From Coptis chinensis (taxonomy: Eukaryota > Streptophyta > Magnoliopsida > Ranunculales > Ranunculaceae), in contig CM027377.1 in assembly GCA_015680905.1 (NCBI GenBank), positions 6,162,501 through 6,226,500 on the forward strand: DNA of 64,000 nucleotides, given 5' to 3'. Both the position numbers and the translations under genes were made by a program. Below, in pieces: positions 25,613-38,100 of this stretch. The notes beneath the pieces are model-generated. The model made no database searches and was not told the origin of the DNA. It saw only the letters and a list, made by a program, of their open reading frames with translations. The stretch's first letter is position 1, and each line of letters starts with the position of its first letter.

Positions 25613-25642
25613 ACCCGTTCGTAGGACGGGTTCGAAAGCTAG
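25613..25642 (+). other. Helitron 3' terminal hairpin and CTAG end
   Basis: ACCCGT at 25613-25618 pairs perfectly with ACGGGT at 25626-25631 across a 7-base loop. CTAG lies at 25639-25642. This structure acts as the transposition terminator in Helitrons. Confidence 0.85.
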
Positions 25643-26049
25643 TTATTTCTTGGTAACCATTACATGAGTTTATATAGACTAATTGTTACAAGTAAATCCC
25701 ATAATTCTAGGAGAAGAATAAGGGATTGATACCATTCTATGAGAAGTTTCCTATCACGAGGAAACTTGATATATATCCTAACAGATATTGTTGACATGTT
25801 TCTGTTTTTCAGTCTGGCTGCTGCATGCCTCCTACCTATTGTGGATTCACATTCAAGAATGCAACATTTTGGGAAGTCCCGAAATCAGGTCCAGCAGCTC
25901 CGGATCTCGACTGCTTGACATGGAGCAACCACCAGGAGACATTGTGCTATGACAGCAAATCATGCAAAGCTGGAATTCTTGACAACGTTAAGAACGACTC
26001 GAAGAAGCTTGCTGCTATCAATTTCTGTGTCCTAAACTCCTAATATTCT

Positions 26050-26139
26050 TTTCCTTTCTTTAGTTCATTGCATTGGTTCGTGCGCCTACAAGGCCTTTCC
26101 TTTCTTTAGTTCATTGCATTGGTTCGTGCGCCTACAAGG
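26050..26139 (+). repeat. 46-bp tandem duplication in the tetraspanin 3' end
   Basis: Bases 26050-26093 recur exactly at 26096-26139 (offset 46). The unit spans the end of TM4 and the Cys-rich CIGSCAYK segment. Since 46 is not a multiple of three it shifts the frame. Confidence 0.95.
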
Positions 26140-26799
26140 GAAATCGGGATGAGCGATACAAGAGATACAGAGGTTATCCCTGAGCAGGCAATTGGGGCGT
26201 ATGATGCACTCATTTGTTCTGTTTTTTGATGTTACAGAATTTGTTGATAATTTAGTGTTTTAGATTATCTTTTAGGAGTTGCAGAAACTTATTTTGATGA
26301 AAACAATCATGTTTAGCTCAGTTGGAGATTTCTTATTATACAGAAGTCGATAATTTGATCCAGCATTCCAGCTTACATTGACAAACAACTAAGATGTTAC
26401 ATAATAATCACACACATAATAACATGAATGACAACCAAGCATACAGTGACTCTGTCGAATAGAACACCTAGATACACATGCACTACTGAATGAAACATCT
26501 AACTTGAACAAAATTGGTTATTAATCATGTTCTAGTATAGTCTGAGAATCTACTATACATACAAAGTTACTATTATCAAATCATATGTATGTTAGACTCT
26601 CAGCTCTACTCACCTTCTTGTTGTATTTAATTAGTGTCAACTTCGGCTTCGGCTGTGATGTGACCCTAGGCTTCAAACTCTTAGCCTTGCGGTGCCCCCT
26701 AAACCCTAACTTGCCTGAGCTATACCATATCTCTGGACTGTTTCCATTGTATAATAAATAAATATCTAGGAATCACTGGACTGAGGATGCCCCCACAAC

Positions 26800-27162
26800 T
26801 AGGGCAGTCAATGGATCCGTTTGGATCGGGTTAGGGAAAATCCGAAACCAAACTTAATATCCGAAACTAAACCGATAATATTATATTTCATTCGAAACCA
26901 AACCGGACCGATAAGATATATTCAAACCGAACCTGAATCCACCTGAATCGAAAACTATAAAATCACAATTAAATCTTACGATTAATTTTAGTCACATAAT
27001 TAATAAAACCTATACAAAATTAAGTATAAATATTACTAAAATGCCATTTTATCGGTTCGGATTCATATCGGTTCGGTTTGGTGGAGGGCAAACCCAAAAC
27101 CAAGTTTTTTATCGGTTTGGTCCGGGTCGATTATCAGGTTATCGAAACCATTAACAGCCCTA
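26800..27162. mobile_element. hAT-type MITE, 363 bp
   Basis: The ends are TAGGGCAGTCAATGG and the inverted match TAGGGCTGTTAATGG, flanked by the 8-bp near-duplication CCCACAAC/GCCACAAC. The interior is built from GGTTCGG/CCGAACC phrases. TAGGG ends with 8-bp duplications are typical of hAT elements. There is no coding capacity. Confidence 0.85.
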
Positions 27163-28553
27163 GCCACAACCCATATAGGGCGATACACTTGGTCCCAGAT
27201 ATGCCTTGACCCAAGTTTACAACTCAACAACTACTGAGAGCTTGGGTTCTATGTCATAAGATTGGTCCAGCTAACTTTGAAAAAGCTGCAACATGCCACA
27301 GGTAAAAAACTATTGTTACTACAATTTGGGTACAACCGCAGGTCCAAATTTGCATCAGATCATCTATTGAGAAACAAAATACTTCAAATATCGACCATGG
27401 TGTTTGCACTCTTGAGAATAAAAAAATGTTGTATTCAAGTTCTCAACTACCTAAATACAAACAAAAAATTACCTACGCTAGGCCTCAATATGCTCAACTC
27501 ACACAATCCAAATTAATTCCATAGGAAGCCTTCTCAACTCCCAGAGAAGTCTCCAAAACTCCCACTGCTACTTAAGACTCAGCCCAATCCAACTCAAAAT
27601 ACCTAAATTGCAGACATACGCATCTATTTCTGAATTTCTGGAGTCACTCAAAGCCAGCATCAAGAACCCTACATACCTAAACCATTATGAGAGGATTGCA
27701 TGATTTTTGGATTGCTCTAAATTGATTTCAGGATCCTCATCCTACATTCCCACCAGTACTAATCCATCAGGATGAGGTGTGCAGCTTGCTTAAGTTTCTG
27801 CTCATTACCGATGAATCCAAGAAAATCCAATCCAAGTCACCATATACTAATCCAACCAGTACTTGTTCCTAACTTCGACCTACAAACACGACATTATCAC
27901 TTTTTGACATCTTGAATTCTTAACCCCTCTCAACACGAAACTGTGATTATATCTTGTTGTTGCCAATCATATAAAACAAAGATAATAAACGGATAATATG
28001 GTGGCTCAGTACCAAGTCAATAACATATCTAAAATGAAGTAACAAGTATTGAAAATTTGACACACATTACTAACTCTGGCAGTTATCGGCTAATATAATA
28101 AAAGCTTTTCCCTACAACACCTCCATACATTAGAACCGAAAAAATAAAACTGACACTGATTTTGGATTTCCTGGTGAAAGAAATTACAGTATATTTATCC
28201 AGCAAGGAAAAAAGTAGAAAACTATAGTTTCTACTACCAACATACAGCAGTTACAAGTACCTGGTTTCAGTATACTACGAAGAAACAAAAAAGCAATATC
28301 TCTAAATCCCCAATGAGAGAAAACATGACAAACAAAATTTATCTAGTTCTCAACTTTGAAGACAAGAAAAAATAAACGATGGTAATTTTTACTGTTAAGT
28401 TTCTGTCTAATGTCTATATGATGCTTGTTTAGTGAATACCATGACAAGAATACCTTTTTTTTTTTTCATTTGAAGAAATTCTTTTACTTCTAAGAAAATA
28501 TGACCAATGATTCTTGTTTGTGTATAAACCCACATACATAAAAGTGAATCCAA
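27163..28553. other. Intergenic, no gene seen
   Basis: No conserved domain, splice-consistent exon chain or repeat pair was recognised. The last part is the 3' flank of CPP1. Bases 26184-26799 on the other side of the MITE are likewise featureless 3' flank of the tetraspanin. Confidence 0.4.
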
Positions 28554-31269
28554 TCACTTGAGGAAGGTACACGAAAGAAATAAGAACACATAGGCTACCA
28601 GCGGCGTAAGGAGCTCAAATTGTCAAGTTGGTTTGCAACAGTACCGATGGAACCATTGGAACTAGGAATGAACCGCATATCCAGCCAACGACTAGTGCTC
28701 CAAATCTGTCATCAAGTTGATACATAAAACACATAATTATAAGTTTTCCAAATAGTTTCGTAATTATTTTGGTAGTTCACTACTTGATTGATCTTCTAAT
28801 AAAGACATACCCAAGAATGGATGCTCTAGCTAGACTCTTGGTCTTGTCATTTAGGAAGTAAATACACGCTCCCAACGAGATTGCCACCTGCACAAGTAAC
28901 CCAGCAATTTATACAGAAGCCTAGTTAGTGACAAACACAAGCAAAAATGTCTCAATTTCAACCAAGGCTCTTCAGTGCTTAAAATGAAAAGCCAGGACAG
29001 GTTGTTAACGAAGGTACAATTAATAGTAATATCTCCTAGAACAATGAGAGATCTATGTACCATTACATGTGAGGCAACGGCTCAACAGGAAAAACAAAAG
29101 CACGAGTCCTGTATTTATTTCAATTTGAAATATTTTATCAGTACCAACCGTTTGCAATAAGAAAGCCAGGAAGATAAAGTAAACAATCTGTCCATTCTGT
29201 TTCCATTTAACTGTACAAGCGTGCAAGCGATGTACTTTCGAGACTAGATGATTTTCTAGACAGGGTACTTTTGGAGTTTGGCACTTAAGTTCGATGATAA
29301 TAGATGCCCTTGTGTGGAACATAGTAATAGTAATTTCGAACATAATAGGATGGAAATCAGTTGAATGCAACGATAATTAGAAAAAACCACTTTTTCAAGT
29401 ACATCTTGGATAAACGTTTTTTAAGAACATTCAATTCAGAGCTAAACTACTGCGGGTGTGCAATTTATGTTCATTTGTCTATAATTCAACTCAAACACTT
29501 TCGAGAATATAAAAAAAAAAAAAAATCAACAAACCTGAAATGCAGGCCCACCATCAGCAGAATTCATGATACTCCAGCCTCCCATGAATGCAAAGAGAAA
29601 TAACCTTCTCATGATTATTACAGGTGGTGGAAGTTCTACAAAATCAAGTAAGGTTTTCACCCAAGATGGGGACTCCTCTACTCTCTTTTTCAACCTAGTT
29701 TTCAAGTTGAACTTTGTTTTCTTCCGTTCTTTGTAGCTGTTCATTAAAATTTTCTCAAAAGCACCTTCAATAGACTCTTCACTTCTTTCATGTCCCGCAT
29801 ATTGTTGCAAAAGAAAATTGCGTGAACTCCAGATTTCATCTTCAGAAGCATCTTTGCTTATCCCAAGACGCTTATATGGATCCCACACTTTCGTCCGTTG
29901 AAATTTTGGAAGGTTCCCTGCAGAGAAGACCCAGAAAGATAAAAGGCATAGATCTAGGAGAATATTAAAACTATGTGTTTGTGTGTGTGAGTAGCATAGC
30001 TGGAAACAAAGCAACTTCAAGCCTTCACAAACAGTAAGGAAGATAAAGGACAATTGCTAAAAATGATATTACTATACATAGTACAGTAAAGCCATCTGCG
30101 TGATAACTAACGTTAAAGTGGTTCTGGGAAAGAAAGTGTGCTGTCTGCATGGCATGATGATTGATGAGTTTATACAGGACACACTGTCAAATGAATAGTT
30201 ATGGGATATAAAATTGAAATATTCTAGAGTCTGGGTGCCAAAGCAGCAATAGTGCGGTTAGCCATCAAAACTTGGGTTTGCATTATGAATACTTCCTACC
30301 ACAGGAAAAAAGAAGAATAAATAGTCCTTCTAAATTGTGTCATTACGATGGTAGTGCAAAAAAAGAATATTGAGTAAGAAATTACCAACATTTCCAGCAT
30401 CAGTTACAAAAAAGAGGAGGCAAGGCAATAATTTAATGTAACAGGCCAGGAACAAGGAAGAGGAGTAGGGGAATAGTGAGCTTTTCTCATCCAGCCAACT
30501 CCAGTGTGAGTAATAAGTACTTAAAATTCTCATTTCGAGCTTACCCCCTAACCTATATAGTGTATATTAAGATGCTCTAAGAATCTTCTTCTATTCAGTA
30601 GATGATATTATTATAGTAATCACCAAGATTTGTCAAACGCTACAGAGTTACTCAAAGTAGGCTGTGTTTGAAATCCAATTCTATCATGAAAATTATTCAA
30701 CTGCTCATCTTATATTTCCTGTGTTTAGTTTGCTTCCCATGCGCACAAATACTTAAACATCTAGAAATTCAACTTGTCTTTCAAGTGCAGTAAAACTTTC
30801 CATGGGCATGTAACTTTCCTACACTGAGGCAAGAAATAATTTCTTCATCCCGTGCTAAACACCCAATTGGGCCTCACCAAATCAAGGGGCTGGTGTTTCG
30901 TCTCGGCTAAATGAAAGTGCAACAGTGACCCCAAAGCACATAAATCACTACTTAAATGATAGCTAACTAAATGGAAAAAAAACAAAATTACAACATTACT
31001 TAACCTCAATTACTTACTCTCAAAAGGCGAAGGAGACGCAATATCCATTGCGCAACGAAGAGGAGCCGTTCTTCTGAAAGCCACATTATTAAACTTTATC
31101 CTATTCTTCAAATCTCTACACAAGTCATTAATACAACAAAACAATTAACTCTACAACAAAATAATAATAATAATAATAAATATAAAATATAAAATTCTTA
31201 CAGTTGTTTCCCGAGTGGAGCGAAAAATGGGTTTGTGAGGAAAAGAGTCGAAGGTGTTGTCGTTGCCAT
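28554..31269 (-). CDS. CPP1: CPP1-like chloroplast chaperone-like protein of POR1
   Basis: CPP1 (CDF1, DUF3353 family) is a chloroplast membrane protein with a J-like domain that stabilises protochlorophyllide oxidoreductase. Exons on the minus strand: 31269-31202 ([20 protein letters not shown], transit peptide), 31115-31018, 29917-29535 ([21 protein letters not shown]-like core, then [20 protein letters not shown] membrane segment), 28887-28811 ([15 protein letters not shown]) and 28705-28554. All sites are GT-AG with matching phases. There is one defect: an extra T near 28618 puts a TGA at 28615 after TNLTI. The expected last helix ([20 protein letters not shown], stop at 28554) is intact in the next frame. 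The protein as read lacks its last 20 or so residues. This could be a real mutation or a one-base sequence error. Confidence 0.85.
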
Positions 31270-31850
31270 TTTATTAAAAGAATATAAAAAAAAAAATCAC
31301 TTAATGCATAAACCCTAGCTCCTCCCTAGTTTCTTCGGTTCCATCAAAACCAACTTTGGCAGAGAAGGAAAAAAACCAACGCAGAGAAGAAAGGATATGA
31401 GACTTGAGAATTTTATTACTGGGTTTTCTTTGTGGACGTAAAGCCCATAAATATAAGTTCAAGTTGGGCCGCTGCTGGACTCTTTTAAAGTATAATAACC
31501 AAATTACGCGCACACGGACAGTATATGAGCTGTTACATACTTACATATCGTTCTTCCTTTTTTTATTACGTTTTACATTTAAAGACATAGAATGACAAAT
31601 TGACAAGTAGTCAATTAGAATTTAGACATAAGCAGGGGGCCGGGGTCTCAATTTTCTATACATCAAATGACACTGATTTACATATTGAAAGAAAAACAAG
31701 TAAGCACATGTTTTCATGGATTGGAAGAATGGAAGTTCTCCAAGGAAAAATGCACTTTAGAGTTTAGGTAAGACTTTCAGGTATCCATGGAAGGACAGAT
31801 AGATATTATTCTCATTTGCTTTGTATATTGTATTTTGATGGAAGGGTGCA
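31270..31850. other. CPP1 5' flank, shared with 52385-52620 and 56850-57180
   Basis: No gene. From the CPP1 start outward, this sequence recurs at 52385 onward and, beyond the inserted element, at 56880-57180. It marks the left part of the duplicated block. Confidence 0.8.
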
Positions 31851-32160
31851 TGGAATTACAAGTTAGCAATAAGATAACATCAAAGAGAGCTTCTTTTCGC
31901 AATTTTCAATTACAATACTAAAACCATTGCCAGTTTATTCAAAAGAATATATAGTCAAGGGAATAATAGAACCAATGACTTTACATAGCTCCAACAGATC
32001 GAGTAACAGATTTAAACCACTTCAGACAATTTGACAAAATTACAATACCATAACGAACAAGATGAATCATTAGACATTACAGACACTAGCCATCTGGGCA
32101 TGCTCGATGAGAGTGAATTGGACCGTCAGCCGCAACAAAGATTGTGCATATACTTGTATC
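31850..32160. other. Remnant of DUF1262 3' flank
   Basis: The phrases GTTAGCAATAAGATAACATC, AAAGAGAGCTTCTTTT and TAGTCAAGGGAATAATAGAA recur at 43270-43420, 57195-57310 and 60170-60230. At 43 kb and 57 kb this sequence leads straight into a DUF1262 coding region. Here the similarity fades near 32090 and the gene itself is gone. Confidence 0.75.
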
Positions 32161-32171
32161 ATTTTTTTAAA

Positions 32172-32390
32172 AGAACATTGTGTAGAATATCTTGTACAGA
32201 AGTCTCGTTCGACATATAATTAGAAGTTGTAAAAAACTAAAGCCAAAAGTAGGCGGTGGGTTCTGTATATTTTTTTTTTAGCAGATTAGAATATTATGTA
32301 GAACACTATATACAGAAGTCTTGATCAACATACAAATAGAAGTTGCAGAAAAACTACAACCAAAAGTAATAGGTGGTAGGTTCTGTATAC
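32172..32390. repeat. Imperfect tandem duplication, two units of about 110 bp
   Basis: Phrases such as GTGTAGAATATCTTGTACAGAAGTC / ATGTAGAACACTATATACAGAAGTC are better seen in short parts: ACAGAAGTCT, ATAGAAGTTG, CCAAAAGTA and GGTTCTGTATA occur in the same order at 32180-32270 and 32300-32390. No coding. Confidence 0.75.
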
Positions 32391-32862
32391 TTTTTAATAT
32401 CCTATATATATAAAACTCTTTAGGTATGCAGTAGTAGGCTCCTGCCTGAATGGCACCATTTGTGTACCTGTTATAGACGCATTCATAGAACTTTTAGTAA
32501 ATGTCGGAAAAAAGATTACATATGAAGCAAATACTTGAATAGAACATCATATTTACCACTCTTACATTGCAAAGATGGTGCAAAAATCGTCCTTAGAAAA
32601 CCATGAATCATCCAGAAAATACGCCGTCCCTTTTCCCTGGCCACTTGTGCTTGTATGATCATTTTGAAGCCCAAACTTCAGCTGGTGGTAGACGACTTTA
32701 ACAATCTGCAACCATAGACATGCACATAGAAACAAAAAGGTATCTAACAGGTTGTTGGAGAACAACAGCTGTATTTTGACAACCAAGAACGAAAAATCCT
32801 TTGCTTAAGTCATTTAAACATTGCTTCTAAAACTGCTTTATTAAAAAGAATATTTTTAATTC

Positions 32863-35160
32863 TCATGACAGGAACTTTCGACATAATATAGCACTCGATA
32901 CTATTACATTTGTGAAAAGAACACATGATATTAAATAAGGGTTATCTTCAGAATAATTTACTTTTATTAGAGAAATAAGATGACCAAAGTAAGTACAGAA
33001 CTTACAGTGAGGTGAGATCGAACTTATGGAGAGTGTGCCGGAATACAATTGTACATTACATGATTGGAGAACGTCTTTGTAGACAACATTTCTTGTAAAT
33101 GTACCCTCAAAACCACTTAAGACTCCTTTTTTTACCAACAATTTGGTTGTGCTCCTGGACACTCCTCGTGACAATGCAACATAGAGTTGACCGTGCTCGA
33201 ACACATGATAGATCTGGTAAATAGGTTCCCACATGAGGCAGTGTTTGTCCTTGGGATTTGTGCACCGTTAAGGCGAATCCCAAATGTATGGGGAACTATT
33301 TTCTTGTGAAGTCGAACGGAAGTTTGAGATCTACTGACGGTTTCATTGGAATTCAATGAAGAAAAGCTGGTTTGCCAGCATGACTTCCACTTAGAATTTC
33401 AGCATAGATAACATTTCTTCGAAATCCCCGACAGAGAAGTCTGGTCCCATTACAGAGCCCATTAACTGGGTCGAGATTTCTGAGAAGTAGAATTGGAGCT
33501 CCCAGTTTTAGTGTCAGTTTGTTTGTGTGGGGCTAAACCACCTGTAGATATGGAGTTTAAGAATTCCTGCTAATATAGATGCCTAGGGTCATTCTCAACC
33601 GAGTCGAACGAATAGAATATTCTATCCTCACCCGGGAACATTTGAATGACTATATCGTTAAGCTGATCAACATACTCATTTGTTAGAGTTAGTAAAGCCC
33701 TATGAGCTATGTAGTTTTTATCTTGAGCATTTTCTGGTAGGGTAGGAAAAATAGAAGATATCAAGCAGAGTAGTGAATGCTCATTCTCCCACGAAACAAT
33801 TATGTCATCTGGAATTTTGATCGTCAAGTACGCAAGGTTCATTGCCGTCACCTATGCGTAATAGCATATCCGAAAAAGATGGATCAGACTTAGCACGCAT
33901 GTTCTCTGTCAGATGAATTACTTTGACACTCCTCCATAAGTCAGATTTTGTGATACATGCTTCGATCTTCTCTGCAATAGTCCCATGAGGAACAACAGGG
34001 AGGACTTGTCGAAAGTCTCCACCCAACACAAAAATCTTCCCACCAAATGGTAAGTTGGAGTCAGTTAAATCTTTTAGTGTTCTATCCAGTGCTTCAAACG
34101 CGTGGTGGTGTGACATTGTTGCCTTGTCCCAAATAATGAGACTGGACTGACGTAGCAATTCAGCCAGAGGGCTTTGTTTACCAATTCGACACATGGATCT
34201 TGCATCTGTGGGCACAGGTATCTTAAATCTTGAGTGTGCAGTGCGACCCCCAGGAAGCATGGTAGCTGCAAGACCCGAAGTTGATGTTGAAATTGCTATG
34301 TGGCCATTGTTCCTCAAGTAAGCCAAAATGGAGCGGTACAAAAACGTTTTACCAGTGCCGCACCCAGGCCATCAATGAAGTATACAGAGCTTTCATGATG
34401 ATGAACTGAGCATACAATTGTACGGAATGCATACATTTGGTTATCATTCAATCTATTAATAGATGATAAATCTTCTGGAGGTATGATCACGGATCTTTCT
34501 TCTGCAATTAGACTATGAAGGTTAGAACGATCATCACTATCAATTGAAGGGGCTGGCAAATCATAGCTGGACAACTTCTTTCCATTTTCAGCTAAAAATA
34601 TTTCTAGCTCCCTAAGCAAACGATTAATTGCAGCTTTTGGGTCGCTTGTGGAAGCATAGTCCTCTAGCATGTAAGGGTGAAACTCATTCCACAGTTCATG
34701 AACACCAATTAGATTGCAGTATACCAATATAGAACCAAACAAATTTCTTAAGGCTAAAGGCATAGGTATTGCTGCCGATTTCAATGAGCACTCGCGTATG
34801 GAATTGTCACACTCTAGAAGACCCCGTAATTCAGCTTCTTCTTTAAATGTTGTGCACACTCGTGAACCAACAATTTTAAGATCTTCAAAAGAAGTAGGCC
34901 CCCTGACATGGTTAAGAAGAATGCATAAGAAGTATCTCTCACTATCGGATGGATGTATAGTGCGTAGTCGACCAATCACCTTCACACTATTTCTTCTCTT
35001 ACGCCAATGCTTATCTGACTTGTTCCATGTATAATGCTCAGGGAATTCTTTGTATAGATATTGTCTTGCTTCAGGGTCGACAACACTAGTTAGAAAGAAT
35101 TCAGTTAACATGGTCCGGGACGTTTTGTCATCTGCCATTAAAGCTATAATATCCTGATTT
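32863..35160 (-). pseudogene. Helitron PIF1-type helicase (frameshifted)
   Basis: This domain unwinds DNA for rolling-circle transposition. Visible blocks on the minus strand: SVYFIDG before 34370 (start of Walker A), YRSILAYLRNNGHIAISTST with SGLAATMLPGGRTAHSRFKI, SLIIWDKATMSHHHAFEALD (Walker B region, DEA altered to DKA), FVLGGDFRQVLPVV, IHLTENMRA, and GQLYVALSRGV with NVVYKDVL at the end. A one-base loss at about 34365 splits the Walker A motif between two frames. Other shifts occur near 33850, 33550 and 33240. Confidence 0.88.
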
Positions 35161-38100
35161 TCTGAAAAAGATAACTTGATGCATATTAGGAAGATGAATT
35201 TGTAGAGCATAAACTACAGGGTACATTCTATTAAGAGGAAACCTGAGAAATTCTCCATAGCAACTCTTGAGGACATACCCACCGTGCATCCATAAATTGC
35301 TTGATTTCATCGTGGTCACACGGTGCAGCTGTGCTAACTCCCATGGAAACTCGATCAAAGCCTTTGTAGACATATTTATACAAATACTTGACGGACTTGA
35401 TGCTTGAGCACACCTCAACATTTATATGACAATCGTACTTTAAGAGTAGCCATGGGTTATAGGGCACAACCCAACGATTATCAATAGTAACATCATCTAG
35501 CCAAACACTCCGACCGTTATCACGTCATTGGTAAATAGAGTAAGAGTCATTTCCTTGAAAAGTTATTGGGGAGAAACCTTTTGGAAATCCTTTCTTACAC
35601 GCACCATTCTTCATGCAAACAAAATCAGGATTCAATGCACCACAGGGACCATGTATCATATGCTTAACAACAATGTTGTATAGATCGAGCTCATTGATGG
35701 GATCAGGTATCTCAGCTCTGACCACCCAGTCGTAATCATCTGGAGAAATCAATTTGTCAGCTTCATCAAGTATCAGGAGGATATGTGCATGTGGCAAACC
35801 CCGCTTTTGAAACTCAATGACATGTACATGTGCTGCAACTCTACCCAAGACTCCAATCGAGAATAAATCATTTTTGAGTTCTTCCAACTTTTCACGGAAA
35901 ACTCTAGTAGTCAGTTCAGGCCTATCTTGTAGGAGCTAACCAGGTAGAAGTCGACGTTTTATATCGACCCAATTCAGGTTGCAAGCTATGGTGAGGAAAA
36001 TGTCTGGTTTTCCGAATTTTTGAACCAAAGCCATTGCGTCATGGTACCTTTCGTGCATATCCCTAGGGCTCCCAACATAGGATGATGGTAATATAGTCCT
36101 TCATCCGATGTTAGCTAGAATGGGAAAGAGAAATAAACAACAATTAAAAGAATAGACAATCTGTAAGTAAGTTACAAAAGCAGGGAAATCTAATTTACCT
36201 GCATTTGTCTCTCCAGAGGCCATCGAATCTTGCAAACCTTGATACAATTCAACCCTAATAGCATCCTGATTGTCTCGAATATACCGAAGCTGTTGCATGG
36301 ATATTTTCACATAAACGTCGACAACAAACTGCTGCAAAAGCCGACCAGCACAAAACAGGGGTGAATTGTAATCAGACCTAATATGTTTTGACAAAATATG
36401 GATATAGTGAATGATTAGAATCCTAAACCATGTATATCGGGGGAAAAAAATGCAAAGGAAGGAAGAAATTAACGGATAGAGAAGAAATAATCTGGAGCAT
36501 ATAACAGTAGAATTCTCTGCAAGTGATTCTCCGTGCGTCATCACTGAAAATATGTAAGTCCCAACCAAAGTTTCCATAAGGATGAAGCAGGGGATATTAG
36601 AGAGGATCATAGAAGTCAGCAGTGTCAGGAACATTTAGGAAGTCATCTGTTACGGTTTCTACAATAATATCCCTCTCACCCATTTCCATTTCTGCAGGGT
36701 CATCACCCCTAACCAAAATGGCAGCTACTTGGGAAGAAGTCGGCAATGTATAATGATGACGTTCACACTGTTTTTCTTTTAGTAGCAAGCGTATGTCCTG
36801 TATATTCTCTGACAGGGAAATATGATGAAGTGTATGAATGATAAAAGTGTAAAACGATAGTTTTACCTACGAATAAGCTACGAAAACTCAAACGCAAGTA
36901 AAACTAAAATTATTTTGTGCTTAGGTTATCAAAGTTTACTACACTCTCGATGTTATTGCACTAAGTGGAGTAGAGAATTCGTTCTACTCCTAGTTCTTTA
37001 GAATTAACGTTTACTAAGATTATCAATCTATCCAAAGTTAATGAAAGTAACACGAAAATTATACTACGATGGCAATTCAAATACTAAAATACTAACTATG
37101 ATAATTCAAACTACGGAAATACTAAGGTTTGAATCTAGATAAATAATTAGGAGAATTTGATTCCACCTTGAATCCAACTTAATAAACTAGCATAGATTGC
37201 TGTAATCCAATTCTTACGTAATTACGATAAGAATTGGTCATTCTAATCCCTAATCAATCGTGGCAATTTCTACCAAATAACGACTAGCATGTGAGGAAGT
37301 TCTATCCATTCGCATGGTGAATCAACTACCTTCTAGAGTGGAATAGAATCTTACAACTATTTCTACACTACACAATCAAGTTTTCATCAAAGCTTCCTCA
37401 AACCCCTCTAATGGAGGTTTAGCCTTGATTCATAAAACTATCATTTCTATATGAATTTAAGCAAGACATGATATAAAGATTATAATTTTACTATATTGAT
37501 CTAATCAAGAATTCAAATCTAAATTAACAACTAAGAAATGATTAACAACTAATAACTGAATTTAGATCTAAGTAATTTAATAAATCAAAACTGAAATTAT
37601 GAATAACTAACTACTTTTATTAATCTAATGAAGAATAAAACAATGATTCCATAACTAAATTAATAATCTACTTTGTTCTAAACTAATTAATTGAATGTAA
37701 AAACTACTAGATCTAAATCTATTCTCCCATGGCTACCTACAAAACTAGATGCTTAAGAGTTAAGTCTTGTCTCTTGAAATGGAGGAGACAAGATCCACAT
37801 TTTCGTGCATGGGCTGAGGAGCCATGTTTTAGGCTGGAAAATCGAGCCCAAAGCCCAATTTCTTCAGTCCACAGAGACATTTTCAATTGGATCTGATTTC
37901 AACCAACTTTTCGTCCACTTCTTCCCTTTTGATTGGGTCAAAGCTTGAACCATTGGAAAGCTCTTCCCAAGCCGGTCATTTTGACATAAGGTAGGCCCAA
38001 TTCAGTCCGAGTCCAAAGATCGCGCCGAAGTTCGCTTCGCTTTTGTGCGTTGTTTTACTTTTGCGTTGACTTTGACTTTTCGGTTTTGGCCAACGCTTTA

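Larger units (their letters stand above)
16346..25642 (+). mobile_element. 9.3-kb Helitron forming the tetraspanin intron
   Basis: The left end is TCTTTATATATATATTATAG directly after an A (16345). The right end is CTAG directly before a T (25643), preceded by the perfect hairpin ACCCGT...ACGGGT about 8 bases from the end. A|TC...CTRR|T ends with a subterminal 3' hairpin and no target duplication are diagnostic of Helitrons. No Rep/helicase coding was found inside, so it is non-autonomous. The interior holds duplications, a CA microsatellite, a minisatellite array, and short open stretches bounded by AG and GT (about 20981-21028, 23077-23195, 23551-23606) that may be captured exons; I cannot name them. 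Confidence 0.8.
15558..26183 (+). pseudogene. TET8-type tetraspanin, one giant intron, damaged start and C-terminus
   Basis: Tetraspanins organise membrane microdomains. Exon 1 (about 15558-16064) encodes LSNSLIGILNGLTLILSITL (TM1), a short loop, TM2 ending GFLGACCRASTLLW (the plant GCCK/RP-like signature region), TM3 and most of the large extracellular loop to LSPIE. Exon 2 starts at 25813 after an AG with SGCCMPPTYCGF, then CYDSKSCKAGIL. The single intron at SPI|SGCC is where TET7/8/9-type genes have theirs. There are two defects. No ATG is in frame: an in-frame TAA lies at 15549-15551 and the likely start is ATA at 15558. The frame also stops at 26041, before TM4. The missing tail (LVHCIGSCAY, then RDERYKRYRGYP, stop at 26183) is present one frame over and is interrupted by a 46-bp duplication. 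It is probably a pseudogene or makes a truncated protein. Confidence 0.85.

Noticed and set aside
34714-35034. 106-codon plus-strand frame
   Set aside because: Shadow of the Helitron helicase region on the minus strand.
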